Shown here in pieces: positions 8,232 to 16,448 of a stretch of 40,370 nt of DNA. Below the pieces are notes generated by a model that saw only the letters and a list, made by a program, of their open reading frames with translations, was not told where the DNA came from and did not search any database. Position 1 is the first letter of the stretch; each line of letters begins with the position of its first letter. Made by a program: the position numbers and the translations under genes. The stretch is from CAYJPA01 sp964371945 (GTDB lineage: Bacteria; Chloroflexota; Chloroflexia; Thermomicrobiales; UBA6265). The DNA is taken from the NCBI GenBank assembly GCA_964371945.1, contig CAYJPA010000053.1:1-40370 (forward strand). The letters run 5' to 3'.

Positions 8232-9590
8232 ATGATCGTCCGGAAGTTGAGCGTCTGCCTGGCCATTCTGGCGGGCCTCATGATGGCTGGGATGGGGCTT
8301 CAGCCCGTTTCGGCCGCGCAACCAAGCTACGACACTCTCCGGATCTACGGAGAGCCTGGTGCGCTTCCATATGAAGTGTGGGTTGCATGGACCCCCTTGA
8401 TCGTTCCATTGGCGGACGGTCGAGCCTATGCCTTCTTCAGCGCTCAATCGGTCAACCCGGATGCAACGGTTGGAACGAAGAGGCTCTACGTTGCGACCTA
8501 CGATCCTGCAGGCGGCAACTGGAGCGCCGCGCTCCCACTCAACGGCGGTCAGATCCAGTTCGGCGCTGCCGCGGTCGTGGACAGCCAGGGAACGGTGCAT
8601 GTTGTCTACACGGATCGCGCCGATGATCAAGTCACTTCGTTCGGACAGATTGTCTACATCAAGAGCCTCCCGGAAGGTGGTTGGACGGAACCGGTCGCAA
8701 TCGCCCCGAACGAAGCCGCCGGACATCAGCTTTCACCGGAGCTCCTGCTCGACAAGCTCGGTGGATTGCACGTGGTCTGGCAAGACCAGCGTGGCGTAGA
8801 TCAGGCATCGCGCGAAGCCGCTGCCTCCAATGCCGACATCTTCTCGAGCGATCTCGGCGCCGATGGCGCCTGGACAGCCCCTCAACAAGTCAACACCCGG
8901 CCGGACGCCACGACAAACGCCAGCCGGCCCCAATTGGGCACCGATGGCGACCGATTAGTTGTGGTGTGGTCGATTTACAATGCGGACAGTGGTCTGGACA
9001 CCGCTGCCCGGCTCGAGTGGAGCACACGGCCGATCGACGGATCCGCCGGTTGGTCGGCCGCTCAGGTCCTGCTTGAGCGTGGCAGTGCTCAAATCGGCGG
9101 CCGGCTGCTCGATCTCGCAAGCGATCCGAATGGCGGAGCAACCATCGTCTATGGCAGTCGAACCGACAACACCAACACTATCTTCGCGCAGCGACTTCAG
9201 CCCGCGGCTGCTTCCTGGGACGCGCCGATCACGTTGCTTGCGGGTGACCGCGGCAGCTTCCCATCTGCAACCGCCGCTCCTGATGGAACAATTGTTGTCG
9301 CGTACAACATCGGCAGCGGACAGGGCGTCCAGGTCGGCGCTGTCGCGCTGGTGCCCGGCGCGCCGAGAGGCAGTATCGAGACCGTCCTCACATCTGGAGA
9401 AGACGGCGCCCAGGGCCGGGCAATGATCACGATCGACGCCAACAGCCGGCTGTGGGTTATTTATATGCACGAGCCGACCGGCGGAGTAGCGAACGAGATT
9501 CGCGTGATCCGTGGTGCAACAGTCTTCATCGACCTGGCACCTGAAGCACCGGCGGCGACCCCGATTCCGGCCGCAACACCAGCAGCGTAG
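8232..9590 (+). CDS. Secreted propeller-like (BNR/sialidase-like) protein
   Basis: The 452-residue product starts with a signal peptide (MIVRKLSVCLAIL, cleavage near VSA-AQ at about residue 29). Six blade-like units follow, each with a hydrophobic V-V-W/Y core: VHVVYTDR, LHVVWQDQRG, LVVVWSIYNAD, TIVYGSRTDN, TIVVAYN and LWVIYMHEP. Asp-x-x-Gly turns fall between strands, as in BNR/Asp-box propellers. No sialidase catalytic Arg triad or Tyr could be assigned, so binding rather than hydrolysis is possible. The C-terminus is a short Pro/Ala/Thr tail (TPIPAATPAA) with no anchor. GAGAGG just before the ATG serves as ribosome binding site. The gene lies between the two Gly-rich surface genes, and a link with them is inferred from position only. 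Confidence 0.75.
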   Translation: MIVRKLSVCLAILAGLMMAGMGLQPVSAAQPSYDTLRIYGEPGALPYEVWVAWTPLIVPLADGRAYAFFSAQSVNPDATVGTKRLYVATYDPAGGNWSAALPLNGGQIQFGAAAVVDSQGTVHVVYTDRADDQVTSFGQIVYIKSLPEGGWTEPVAIAPNEAAGHQLSPELLLDKLGGLHVVWQDQRGVDQASREAAASNADIFSSDLGADGAWTAPQQVNTRPDATTNASRPQLGTDGDRLVVVWSIYNADSGLDTAARLEWSTRPIDGSAGWSAAQVLLERGSAQIGGRLLDLASDPNGGATIVYGSRTDNTNTIFAQRLQPAAASWDAPITLLAGDRGSFPSATAAPDGTIVVAYNIGSGQGVQVGAVALVPGAPRGSIETVLTSGEDGAQGRAMITIDANSRLWVIYMHEPTGGVANEIRVIRGATVFIDLAPEAPAATPIPAATPAA

Positions 9591-9618
9591 CTGCGGGCAA
9601 CAATCTGGATATCAGAGC

Positions 9619-9649
9619 AGAACGGCGGACTCCAGGAGTCCGCCGTTCT
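9619..9649 (+). terminator. Strong hairpin after the propeller gene
   Basis: A perfect inverted repeat pairs 9619-9632 with 9636-9649 around a tiny loop and lies about 30 nt past the stop codon. No U-run follows, so it is a candidate terminator or a 3'-protecting hairpin. Confidence 0.55.
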
Positions 9650-9665
9650 ACATGTAGATAACATA

Positions 9666-9693
9666 TTGCGCTCGATTTGTTTTGCGCTATGAT
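9666..9693 (+). promoter_or_regulatory. Candidate promoter of the second Gly-rich gene
   Basis: TTGCGC (9666-9671), a 16-nt spacer and TATGAT (9688-9693) resemble a housekeeping sigma promoter. TTGCGCT occurs twice (9666-9672 and 9682-9688), a 16-bp-spaced direct repeat covering the promoter. It would give a leader of about 225 nt before the GTG at 9926. That leader contains a CGGGT/ACCCG hairpin (9805-9809 with 9831-9835). Confidence 0.4.
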
Positions 9694-9925
9694 CGTCTCC
9701 GCGGGCAATTCAGTTCGCCGTCGCCGCGGACCTGAACGTTCACCGGCCTCCGGAATCTAGGCAAATGCCATCAATCCAGCGAAAATGGGACGAATTAGGT
9801 CAATCGGGTGACTTGCGCTCGACCGCGTTTACCCGGTAGTATGCGGCAATGGGTACGGGCTTTCTGCGACGCTCTACGGGCGTTTTCTCGTGCAATGCGG
9901 GAAGAACCACAAGGGAGGGACGCCT

Positions 9926-12900
9926 GTGAAGCGAGCGCCCACATTATTGTTTCTGGTTTTGTCAGTAACAACAGCCTTCACCGGCGCCGCGGGTTTCCTG
10001 ACCGGTCCAGAATTTGCATACGCGGCGGGTAGTCCTAGCGTTTCCTCCTCTCAATTCATCTCGGCCTTTCAGGATGGAGCTGACGGCACCGGCTCCTCGG
10101 GCACAACCACGTCGGGACCAAACCAAGATGGTACCAGCACGTCCGGCGAAGTCGACGCCGGCGATGCGATTTCGATCACGGTCGGTGGAGGGATCGTTGG
10201 TGGTGGTGCTATTGGTGGAACCGGCAATGGCGGTAATTCAACCGGCGGCAGCGCGACGGCCGGCCCCGCGAACGGCGGCAGCGCCGTCACTGGTCCGACA
10301 ACCGGTGGGAATACCTCCGACAAACCGGCCGGGCAGGGCCAAACCATCAACGGTAGAGACGGCAGAGACGGGAAGAGCACGACCAGCGGCAGCGTTGCCG
10401 AGGATGGCGCGGATGGCGAGGCCGCGACCGGCGGCATTGGGTACGAGGGGTTTGGTCCCGAAGGCGGCGTGACCAGCGGCGGCGACGCGAATGGCGGCGA
10501 CGCCATAGGTGGTTGGGCAACCGGCGGCGCCGGCAAGGCGGCGGGCGATGGGCACGGTGGTATAGGCAATGGCGGTACCGCCGCCGGCGATACCAACGGC
10601 AGCCGAACGCGCGGCGAAAACGCGTTTGGTCCAAACGCAGATGCAGGCGACGCAGTCTCGAACACCACCGGTGGCAACAATACCGGCGGTAATGGAACCG
10701 GTGGCGCCGGCAACGGCGGCGACTCGTTGGGTGGAAATGGAACAGGCGGAGCCGGAAACGGCGGCAATGCCACCAGCGGAAACACCACCGGTGGCAACAC
10801 GACTGGTGGAACCGGCGGAACCGGCGGAACTGGAAACGGCGGCGACGGTGGGAACGGCGGAATCGCGACGTATACCGGCGAAGGCGTTGACGGCGGCACC
10901 GGCACCGTCAACATCACGACGAATGACAGCGCATTCGTTATCGCCGGCAATGGCGGAGACGCCGCGGCCGGCACCGGGGGTGCCGGCGGAGACGGTGGAA
11001 CCGCGGAAGGCGGAGATGTCTTCGGCGGAGATGCAATTGGCGGCGACGGAACCGGCGGCACAGGGACCGGTGGCTCAGCCGGCGTTGCCGGGGATGGCTT
11101 CGGCGGCAACGGACGTGGTGGAGCGGCCTCCGGTGACACTCGTGGAGACGATACTCGTGGCGGAACCGCCACAGGTCTCAATGGCGAAGGTGGCGACGCC
11201 ACGTCTGTAACCACAGGCGGCGGCAATGAGGGCGGAGACGGACTCGGAGGTGCGGGCACCGGCGGAGAGTCGCTCGGTGGAACCGGCACGGGAGGTCTTG
11301 GCCAGGGCGGTGACGCCACCGGCGGCGACGCGATCGGCGGCGCCACCACCGGCGGCAAGGGCGGTAAAGGCGGTCTCGGCAACGGTGGCGAAGGCGGCCA
11401 GGGCGGAGACGCTTCCAACACGAGCGTCGAAGTAACCGATCACGACGGCACCGTGAACATAGCAGCTGGCGGCGGAAACGTTGTCTCGGCCGGTAACGGT
11501 GGATTCGGTGGAGACGGAACCGGCGGACAGGGCGGTCAGGGTGGCAACGCCACCGGCGGCGACGTCACGACCGGTAATACAATCGGCGGGAACGGGACCG
11601 GCGGCGCTGGTAACGGCGGCGCATCCGGTGTCGGTGGTAACGGAGCGGGCGGAAGTGGCACTGGCGGCGGCGCCAGCGGAAATACCGTCGGCGGCGACGC
11701 GGCCGGTGGAAACGCAGTCGGCACCAACGGACAGGGCGGCAACGCAACCTCTAGCACAACAGGGAATCCGAATGTCGCCGGTGATGGCACCGGTGGTGCC
11801 GGCCAAGGTGGCAACGCAACGGGTGGGACGGGCCAAGGCGGCGCCGGCAAGGGCGGCAATGCAACAGGCGGCGACGCCGTGCTTGGCGGCACTTACGGCG
11901 GCGAGGGCGGCAATGGTGGCAACGCCACCGGCGGCGACGGCGGCGACGGCGGCGATGCGATCAATATCGGTGTCAACGTCGAAGGCGGCAGCGGAACGAT
12001 CAATTTCGGCGGCAGTAGCGGCGACACTACGACCGCCGGTGACGGCGGCGATGGCGGAAACGCCACCGGCGGAAGCGCCGGAACTGGTGGGTTTGCCGTC
12101 TCAGGCACCGGCATCCTAGGGAATACAACCGGTGGTACCGGAACCGGCGGTGCTGGCACTGGAGGCGCCGCCGGGATCGCCGGCGATGGCACCGGCGGTA
12201 TCGGCGCCGGTGGCACCGCGAGCGGGAGCACTGCCGGCGGATCCGCGGCAGGTGGATCAGGACCCGGCCCGAACGACGGCACATCAACGGCCAACACCAC
12301 CCCTGGAGTGAATCAAAACGGGGCGAGTAACCCCGGCGCAAGCATCGATGGTGTTGCGGCGCCCGGATTGAGTCTCCCTGGGGCAAGCACCGAGGGCATC
12401 GCTGATCCCGGCGAAATCGTCCCAGGTATCACGGAAGATGGTGGTATCGGCGACGGCGGCGACGCGATCGGCGGCAGCGGATCGGACGGCGGCAGTGCGA
12501 TTGATATCGGCGTCGTGAAGGTCGGTTTCTCTGGCACAACCAACGCCGGCGAGAACGGGAATGATTTGACCAAGGGTGGCAACGGCGGAAAGGGCGGCAA
12601 CGCCCTCGGCGGCGACGGCGTCATCGGCGGCGATGCAACCGGCGGCAACGGTGGTGACGGCGGCGGCGCGTTCGACTCCGCGAAGCTCTCATCTGCATGT
12701 TCGCTACCTGACCTTCTGTTCGATCTTGGAAACGGCCCTCACACTGCAATTGATGGTGATTGCCTCGGCACCATCTCGACAGACGACACTGATTCCGTCC
12801 TCGGCGGCAACGGCGGTGACGGCGGTATGGCCGTCGGCGGCACGGGAACGAGTCAGGGCGGAAATGCAACCGGTGGCGACGGCGGTGACGGCGGCGCCGC

Positions 12901-13423
12901 GTTCGGCGGCAACGCGACCGGCGGCAACGGCGGCAACGGCGGCGCCGCACTTTCGAACGGCGGCAACGCGGTCGGCGGCAATGCGGGTGACGGCGGCGAC
13001 GCCCACGGTTCGATCGCCGGCAGCGGCGGCGATGGCGGAAACGCGACCGCTTACGACGGCAATGCAACCGGCGGCGATGGCGGTAACGGCGGCGTTGCGT
13101 ACGGCGACGATCCAGACAGCGGCAATGGTGGTCGCGGTGGAGATGCGACGGCGTACAACGGCAACGCGACCGGCGGCAACGGCGGAAACCCAGGCGCGTC
13201 GGATGGTACCGCGACCGGCGGCACCGGAGGCGATGCAACCGCGGTCAACGGCAACGCGACCGGCGGCAACGGCGGTGAGCTCGCGGATGGCGGTTGCGGA
13301 ACAGCGGTCAACGGCAACGCGACCGGCGGAAGCGGCGGGGCCGGCGGCTATAACGGCTGTGAAGTCGAACTGACGGATGACGGCGACGGCTTCTATGACG
13401 TCGATTTCGGTGGCGGCAACTAG
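9926..13423 (+). CDS. Second large secreted Gly-rich repeat protein
   Basis: This 1,165-residue secreted protein has unknown function. The start is the GTG at 9926, preceded by GGGAGGG. The product then opens with VKRAPTLLFLVL and a typical signal peptide ending near AYA-AG. Residues 60-760 consist of GGNAT/GTGG-type units arranged in four copies of about 180 residues, each marked by a strand resembling GTVNI. A variant section follows with a PG-x-S motif (GASIDG, GASTEG). The C-terminal 250 residues carry NGNATGGNGG repeats, four cysteines in two groups and a short acidic end (DVDFGGGN). Unlike the minus-strand protein it has no LPXTG motif and no terminal membrane segment, so release into the medium or the matrix is likely. 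A clear terminator follows. Function is not assignable. Confidence 0.85.
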   Translation: MKRAPTLLFLVLSVTTAFTGAAGFLTGPEFAYAAGSPSVSSSQFISAFQDGADGTGSSGTTTSGPNQDGTSTSGEVDAGDAISITVGGGIVGGGAIGGTGNGGNSTGGSATAGPANGGSAVTGPTTGGNTSDKPAGQGQTINGRDGRDGKSTTSGSVAEDGADGEAATGGIGYEGFGPEGGVTSGGDANGGDAIGGWATGGAGKAAGDGHGGIGNGGTAAGDTNGSRTRGENAFGPNADAGDAVSNTTGGNNTGGNGTGGAGNGGDSLGGNGTGGAGNGGNATSGNTTGGNTTGGTGGTGGTGNGGDGGNGGIATYTGEGVDGGTGTVNITTNDSAFVIAGNGGDAAAGTGGAGGDGGTAEGGDVFGGDAIGGDGTGGTGTGGSAGVAGDGFGGNGRGGAASGDTRGDDTRGGTATGLNGEGGDATSVTTGGGNEGGDGLGGAGTGGESLGGTGTGGLGQGGDATGGDAIGGATTGGKGGKGGLGNGGEGGQGGDASNTSVEVTDHDGTVNIAAGGGNVVSAGNGGFGGDGTGGQGGQGGNATGGDVTTGNTIGGNGTGGAGNGGASGVGGNGAGGSGTGGGASGNTVGGDAAGGNAVGTNGQGGNATSSTTGNPNVAGDGTGGAGQGGNATGGTGQGGAGKGGNATGGDAVLGGTYGGEGGNGGNATGGDGGDGGDAINIGVNVEGGSGTINFGGSSGDTTTAGDGGDGGNATGGSAGTGGFAVSGTGILGNTTGGTGTGGAGTGGAAGIAGDGTGGIGAGGTASGSTAGGSAAGGSGPGPNDGTSTANTTPGVNQNGASNPGASIDGVAAPGLSLPGASTEGIADPGEIVPGITEDGGIGDGGDAIGGSGSDGGSAIDIGVVKVGFSGTTNAGENGNDLTKGGNGGKGGNALGGDGVIGGDATGGNGGDGGGAFDSAKLSSACSLPDLLFDLGNGPHTAIDGDCLGTISTDDTDSVLGGNGGDGGMAVGGTGTSQGGNATGGDGGDGGAAFGGNATGGNGGNGGAALSNGGNAVGGNAGDGGDAHGSIAGSGGDGGNATAYDGNATGGDGGNGGVAYGDDPDSGNGGRGGDATAYNGNATGGNGGNPGASDGTATGGTGGDATAVNGNATGGNGGELADGGCGTAVNGNATGGSGGAGGYNGCEVELTDDGDGFYDVDFGGGN
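10890..12570 (+). repeat. Four long repeats of about 540 bp in the second Gly-rich gene
   Basis: A strand motif of the type GTVNI or GTINF, followed about ten residues later by AGNGG or AGDGG, recurs near 10905, 11453, 11998 and 12537. The spacing is therefore 539-548 bp, about 180 residues. Between the anchors come Gly-rich units with a GxNGxGGxA block. The period differs from the 0.93-1.0 kb units of the other Gly-rich gene. Confidence 0.75.
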
Positions 13424-13464
13424 CCGGCAAAGCGCGGCCGCTCCTGGAACCCCAAAATCGAAAG

Positions 13465-13498
13465 ACGCCCCGGCGGGTTTTGCCGGGGCGTTCCTTTT
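13465..13498 (+). terminator. Intrinsic terminator of the second Gly-rich gene
   Basis: CGCCCCGGC (13466-13474) pairs perfectly with GCCGGGGCG (13482-13490) around a 7-nt loop and is followed by TTCCTTTT. It lies 43 nt past the stop codon at 13423 and only 15 nt before the next gene. Confidence 0.9.
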
Positions 13499-13512
13499 GT
13501 CGGAGACCAATC

Positions 13513-13932
13513 ATGCCTGAATTCGATCACACGCCGGGTGAAGAGCGCATCAAAGAGCTGTTGACCGACTCATTGATCGGCTGGCTGGGCACGGTTCGTC
13601 CCGATCGACTTCCACATCTTGTTCCTGTTTGGTTCTATTGGACAGGAACCCGTCTCCTAATCACCGCCGAGCCCGGATCGCGAAAAGTCTCCAACCTGCG
13701 CCGGAATCCCGCGGTATCGTTCGCTCTCGACGATTCTCGCGGCGGGCGAGAGCCGGTCATACTCGCGGGAAGAGTAGAACTCGGTGATCTAGCCAACGCC
13801 GGCCGCGAAATCCTGCCCTATTTCGACAAGTACCGTGCCGCGATGGCTACAATGAACTGGTCTGAAGCCGAGGCCCGCGCGACGCACAATACGCTCATCC
13901 AGGTGCATGTCGATCGATTCATCAGCTTCTAG
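13513..13932 (+). CDS. PPOX-class, probably F420-dependent oxidoreductase
   Basis: The 139-residue product matches the pyridoxamine 5'-phosphate-oxidase-like split-barrel family. Hallmarks are LIGWLGTVRPDRLPHLVPVW near the N-terminus, TGTRLLITAEPGSRKVSNL in the middle, and the end TLIQVHVDRFISF. That ending is typical of the small actinobacterial and Chloroflexi F420-binding group (Rv3369 type). Members bind FMN or F420 as dimers, and the substrate is usually unknown. The ATG at 13513 is chosen because GGAGA precedes it and the product then begins at the usual position. An upstream in-frame start at 13480 lies inside the preceding terminator. The cofactor is inferred from family resemblance. 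Confidence 0.85.
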   Translation: MPEFDHTPGEERIKELLTDSLIGWLGTVRPDRLPHLVPVWFYWTGTRLLITAEPGSRKVSNLRRNPAVSFALDDSRGGREPVILAGRVELGDLANAGREILPYFDKYRAAMATMNWSEAEARATHNTLIQVHVDRFISF

Positions 13933-14000
13933 CGTTGATCCTCGGCTGTTGAGCGAATAGTCAGTTCGAATCTGAAATCGAAACAGGCGGCAACACAAAC

Positions 14001-15323
14001 ATGAGACGAGTGTCACCTCGTTCCGGGCTCATCAACCGGCGCGAACTGCTCAAATCAAGGGCGTTCGCGGCCGCGGGCTTTGCGGCAGCCCGCCTTCCGC
14101 TGGTTCGCGACGCAAGAGCGGGCGCATACCTGTCCGTGTTGACGCCAATGCCTCCGGACCCCGCTCCTCCAGGCGTCGCAAGTTACGCGCTAAACGCGTT
14201 TGAGAAGTGGCAGATAGGATTCGCATCGCCGGTCTACTACGAAACGGCCGCCTGGCCACAACTCTACCCCAAACTGGTCAGCAACTTCGCTTCAGGGAGT
14301 TACATTCACGATGTGATGTACATGAACGGATGGGTGCCCGAATTCAGCACGCATATCGGCCCGATCACGGGATGGATACCTGAATCGCTCACGTCCGATC
14401 TCCCCTCGTCGGCCTTTCGATCCGTCACCTGGAACGGCGAAGTATACGGCGTCGTTTTCACGCTCTCTCTGCTGACGCTCTACTACAACATCGAGCACCT
14501 GGAATTCGCGAGGTTGACTGCTCCACCGACGACATGGGACGAGCTCAGAGGGTACGCCAAGGAGTTAACCCGAGACGGAAGATTCGGCTGGGTGTGCAAC
14601 TATGGGACACCGGATGGGATTGGAGGAACCGCGTCGTACTGGATGGCCTTTCTGCAACAGGCCGGCGGAACCATGTACGGCGAAGATGGGCGACCGGTCT
14701 TTAACGATGGCCCCGGTGTCGAGGCGCTTCAGCTCATGATCGACTTGATTCCAAATACGGACCCTAACTCATTGGAGCATACGGGAATCGTCGACGCAAC
14801 GAACAGTTTTAGGTCCGGCCGATCGTCGATGATGATGAACTGGCCATTCATGTGGGGCGACCTGCAAGATCTGGAATTTTCGCGGATCGCGCGGAAGGTT
14901 GGCACGTCGATCCTCCCGGCCGGACCGGCGGGAAGCGCATCCATCGATGGGTCCGATGCCTGGACCATCAGCGCACTATCACCTGCGCCTGAGATCGCGA
15001 TGAAGCTCATCAACTTCTATCTCGACCCGGAGGTTCAGAAGCAGCAAGCGATCGAAACCGGCTGGCTGCCGATTCGCACTTCGGTGCTGCGCGATCCCGA
15101 GGTTCAAGAGGCAGCGCCCCATGCCCGGGCGCTGCTCGATCAGGCACAGCATCCATACGACAGTTTCCTGACGCCCGACTTTAGTGCCGTCACGGCAGCG
15201 CTGGGTTCAGAGATCCAAAAGGCGCTTCGTGGTGAAAAGAGCGCCGCTGAAGCACTTTCGGACGCGTCGGACTCGGTTGCTTCGATCGTGAACAAGCGTT
15301 CGGACTCGTTGCGGATGAGCTGA
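14001..15323 (+). CDS. Orphan Tat-type ABC solute-binding protein
   Basis: The 440-residue product is a family 1 extracellular solute-binding protein of the sugar-uptake type. The N-terminus has NRRELLK, then an Ala-rich hydrophobic stretch and a basic end, which fits a twin-arginine signal rather than a Sec lipobox. The middle shows features of maltose-type binding proteins: WNGEVYGVVFTLSLLTLYYN, PPTTWDELRGYAKEL, and FRSGRSSMMMNWPFMW. A helical C-terminal lobe includes LINFYLDPEVQKQQA. No permease or ATPase gene is adjacent, so it would depend on components encoded elsewhere. The ligand cannot be predicted. A small TGCCA/TGGCA hairpin follows the stop codon. Confidence 0.85.
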   Translation: MRRVSPRSGLINRRELLKSRAFAAAGFAAARLPLVRDARAGAYLSVLTPMPPDPAPPGVASYALNAFEKWQIGFASPVYYETAAWPQLYPKLVSNFASGSYIHDVMYMNGWVPEFSTHIGPITGWIPESLTSDLPSSAFRSVTWNGEVYGVVFTLSLLTLYYNIEHLEFARLTAPPTTWDELRGYAKELTRDGRFGWVCNYGTPDGIGGTASYWMAFLQQAGGTMYGEDGRPVFNDGPGVEALQLMIDLIPNTDPNSLEHTGIVDATNSFRSGRSSMMMNWPFMWGDLQDLEFSRIARKVGTSILPAGPAGSASIDGSDAWTISALSPAPEIAMKLINFYLDPEVQKQQAIETGWLPIRTSVLRDPEVQEAAPHARALLDQAQHPYDSFLTPDFSAVTAALGSEIQKALRGEKSAAEALSDASDSVASIVNKRSDSLRMS

Positions 15324-15713
15324 CTGCCAAGGAATGGCACAATTTCAGAAACGGATCAATTCCCGCACCTGTAATGTGGCGAAGCCAATCCGCGGTTCCC
15401 AACGAATTGAATCTGGATCGCAGATGCCGAAACAAGATCAAAACGATATGTCAATCGCGAGGCAGGTACAACGACTTCCGTCACCGTCAGAAGTCGCGCG
15501 CCGCTCTTCTCACTCAATAAGGTGCTTCGACCGTCAGGACATCTGGGTTCGGATTTCACATGCATCAATTCGTCGTAGGGACCCTGTCCAGGTGCAAGGG
15601 CCCACCGCCTGCGCCCGCGGAAGCAGCATCCGACGTAGCACTCTTGGATTGGGGCCGATCGCCGGTCAGTCGCCGGTCCGACGAAGGGCGGCTCCATCAA
15701 CGATTAGTGCGCT
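15324..15713. other. Convergent intergenic stretch, no gene seen
   Basis: About 390 bp lie between the solute-binding gene and the prepilin-peptidase gene, which point at each other. Open frames on both strands give no recognisable product. The only structure I see is a 5-bp TGCCA/TGGCA hairpin at 15325-15339 directly after the solute-binding gene. Confidence 0.5.
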
Positions 15714-16448
15714 CTATAGAACGAGCACAATCAGGGCGCCGATTACCAAGAACGGGCCGTAAGGAACCGCTTGTTTGCGGTTGACCCGCCTGAATGCAAG
15801 CAGGACTGCCAGCGAGATTCCTGCCAAAAAGACCCCATAGATCAGCGCGCGGGCGATATCGTCGATCCGGACCATTGCGCCGATCATCGCGGCCAAATAG
15901 ACATCCCCGAGGCCGAATGGAACAACCTTGGGGTTCCGGTAGATCACGACCGCCAGAAAAAAGAGCGCGGCAAACACGGACGCCGCGACCGCCATCGCCA
16001 GTGCCGACCACCCAAGCTCCTTGGGACCTTCCAGCGCCCCGAAAATCAGCCCGAGCAAGATTCCGAGCAAGATGATATTCGTGTGGATCAACCTGGTCCA
16101 CGAATCGACCAGGAGGATGATGAGCAGTGGCACCGAAAAGACGACGACCGCCACGAAATCGAGTCGATCGTCGATCCGCCACGCCGCCAACGCAAGGTAT
16201 CCCGCCACGGCCAGCTCGAACAGGAGCCTGCGGGGTGATTGTTGGGCGCCGTCTGCCGGACAGGATCTGGCGGCGCCGAAACCGAAGAACGGAAGCCAAC
16301 TGGTCATGGCCAGACTGCCAGATCCGGGGTTGCACAGGGGAGTCCCGAAGAAAGGACGCTTCGTCATTTGATTGCGGGCGAAGTTCCAAACCGCGGCGGC
16401 AAGGAACAGTCCGCCGATTGCCGTCATGACGATTGTCGGCGTACTCAT
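15714..16448 (-). CDS. Prepilin peptidase (A24 family), divergent N-terminal domain
   Basis: The 244-residue integral membrane aspartyl protease would cleave, and in classical members methylate, type IV prepilin-like leaders. The two catalytic aspartates are Asp115 in LLVDSWTRLI and Asp182 in the GLGD motif, the expected GxGD signature. The end PYGPFLVIGAL is also typical of the family. The usual N-terminal region with two CxxC pairs is reduced to two cysteines, Cys39 and Cys63, so zinc binding is probably lost. The ATG at 16448 overlaps the aroE stop codon by four bases (ATGA), which points to translational coupling. No pilin genes are in the window. Confidence 0.85.
   Translation of the reverse strand: MSTPTIVMTAIGGLFLAAAVWNFARNQMTKRPFFGTPLCNPGSGSLAMTSWLPFFGFGAARSCPADGAQQSPRRLLFELAVAGYLALAAWRIDDRLDFVAVVVFSVPLLIILLVDSWTRLIHTNIILLGILLGLIFGALEGPKELGWSALAMAVAASVFAALFFLAVVIYRNPKVVPFGLGDVYLAAMIGAMVRIDDIARALIYGVFLAGISLAVLLAFRRVNRKQAVPYGPFLVIGALIVLVL

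Noticed and set aside
9694..9925. c-di-GMP-I riboswitch in the leader of the second Gly-rich gene
   Set aside because: Scattered matches occur (GGCAAAT, GCGAAAAT, GGGACG), but the conserved GACGCAAAGCC segment and the expected stems are missing.
10069..13510. Long minus-strand Pro-rich or Arg-rich frames opposite the second Gly-rich gene
   Set aside because: Same cause as above: shadow frames of a glycine-rich gene with very biased codon use.
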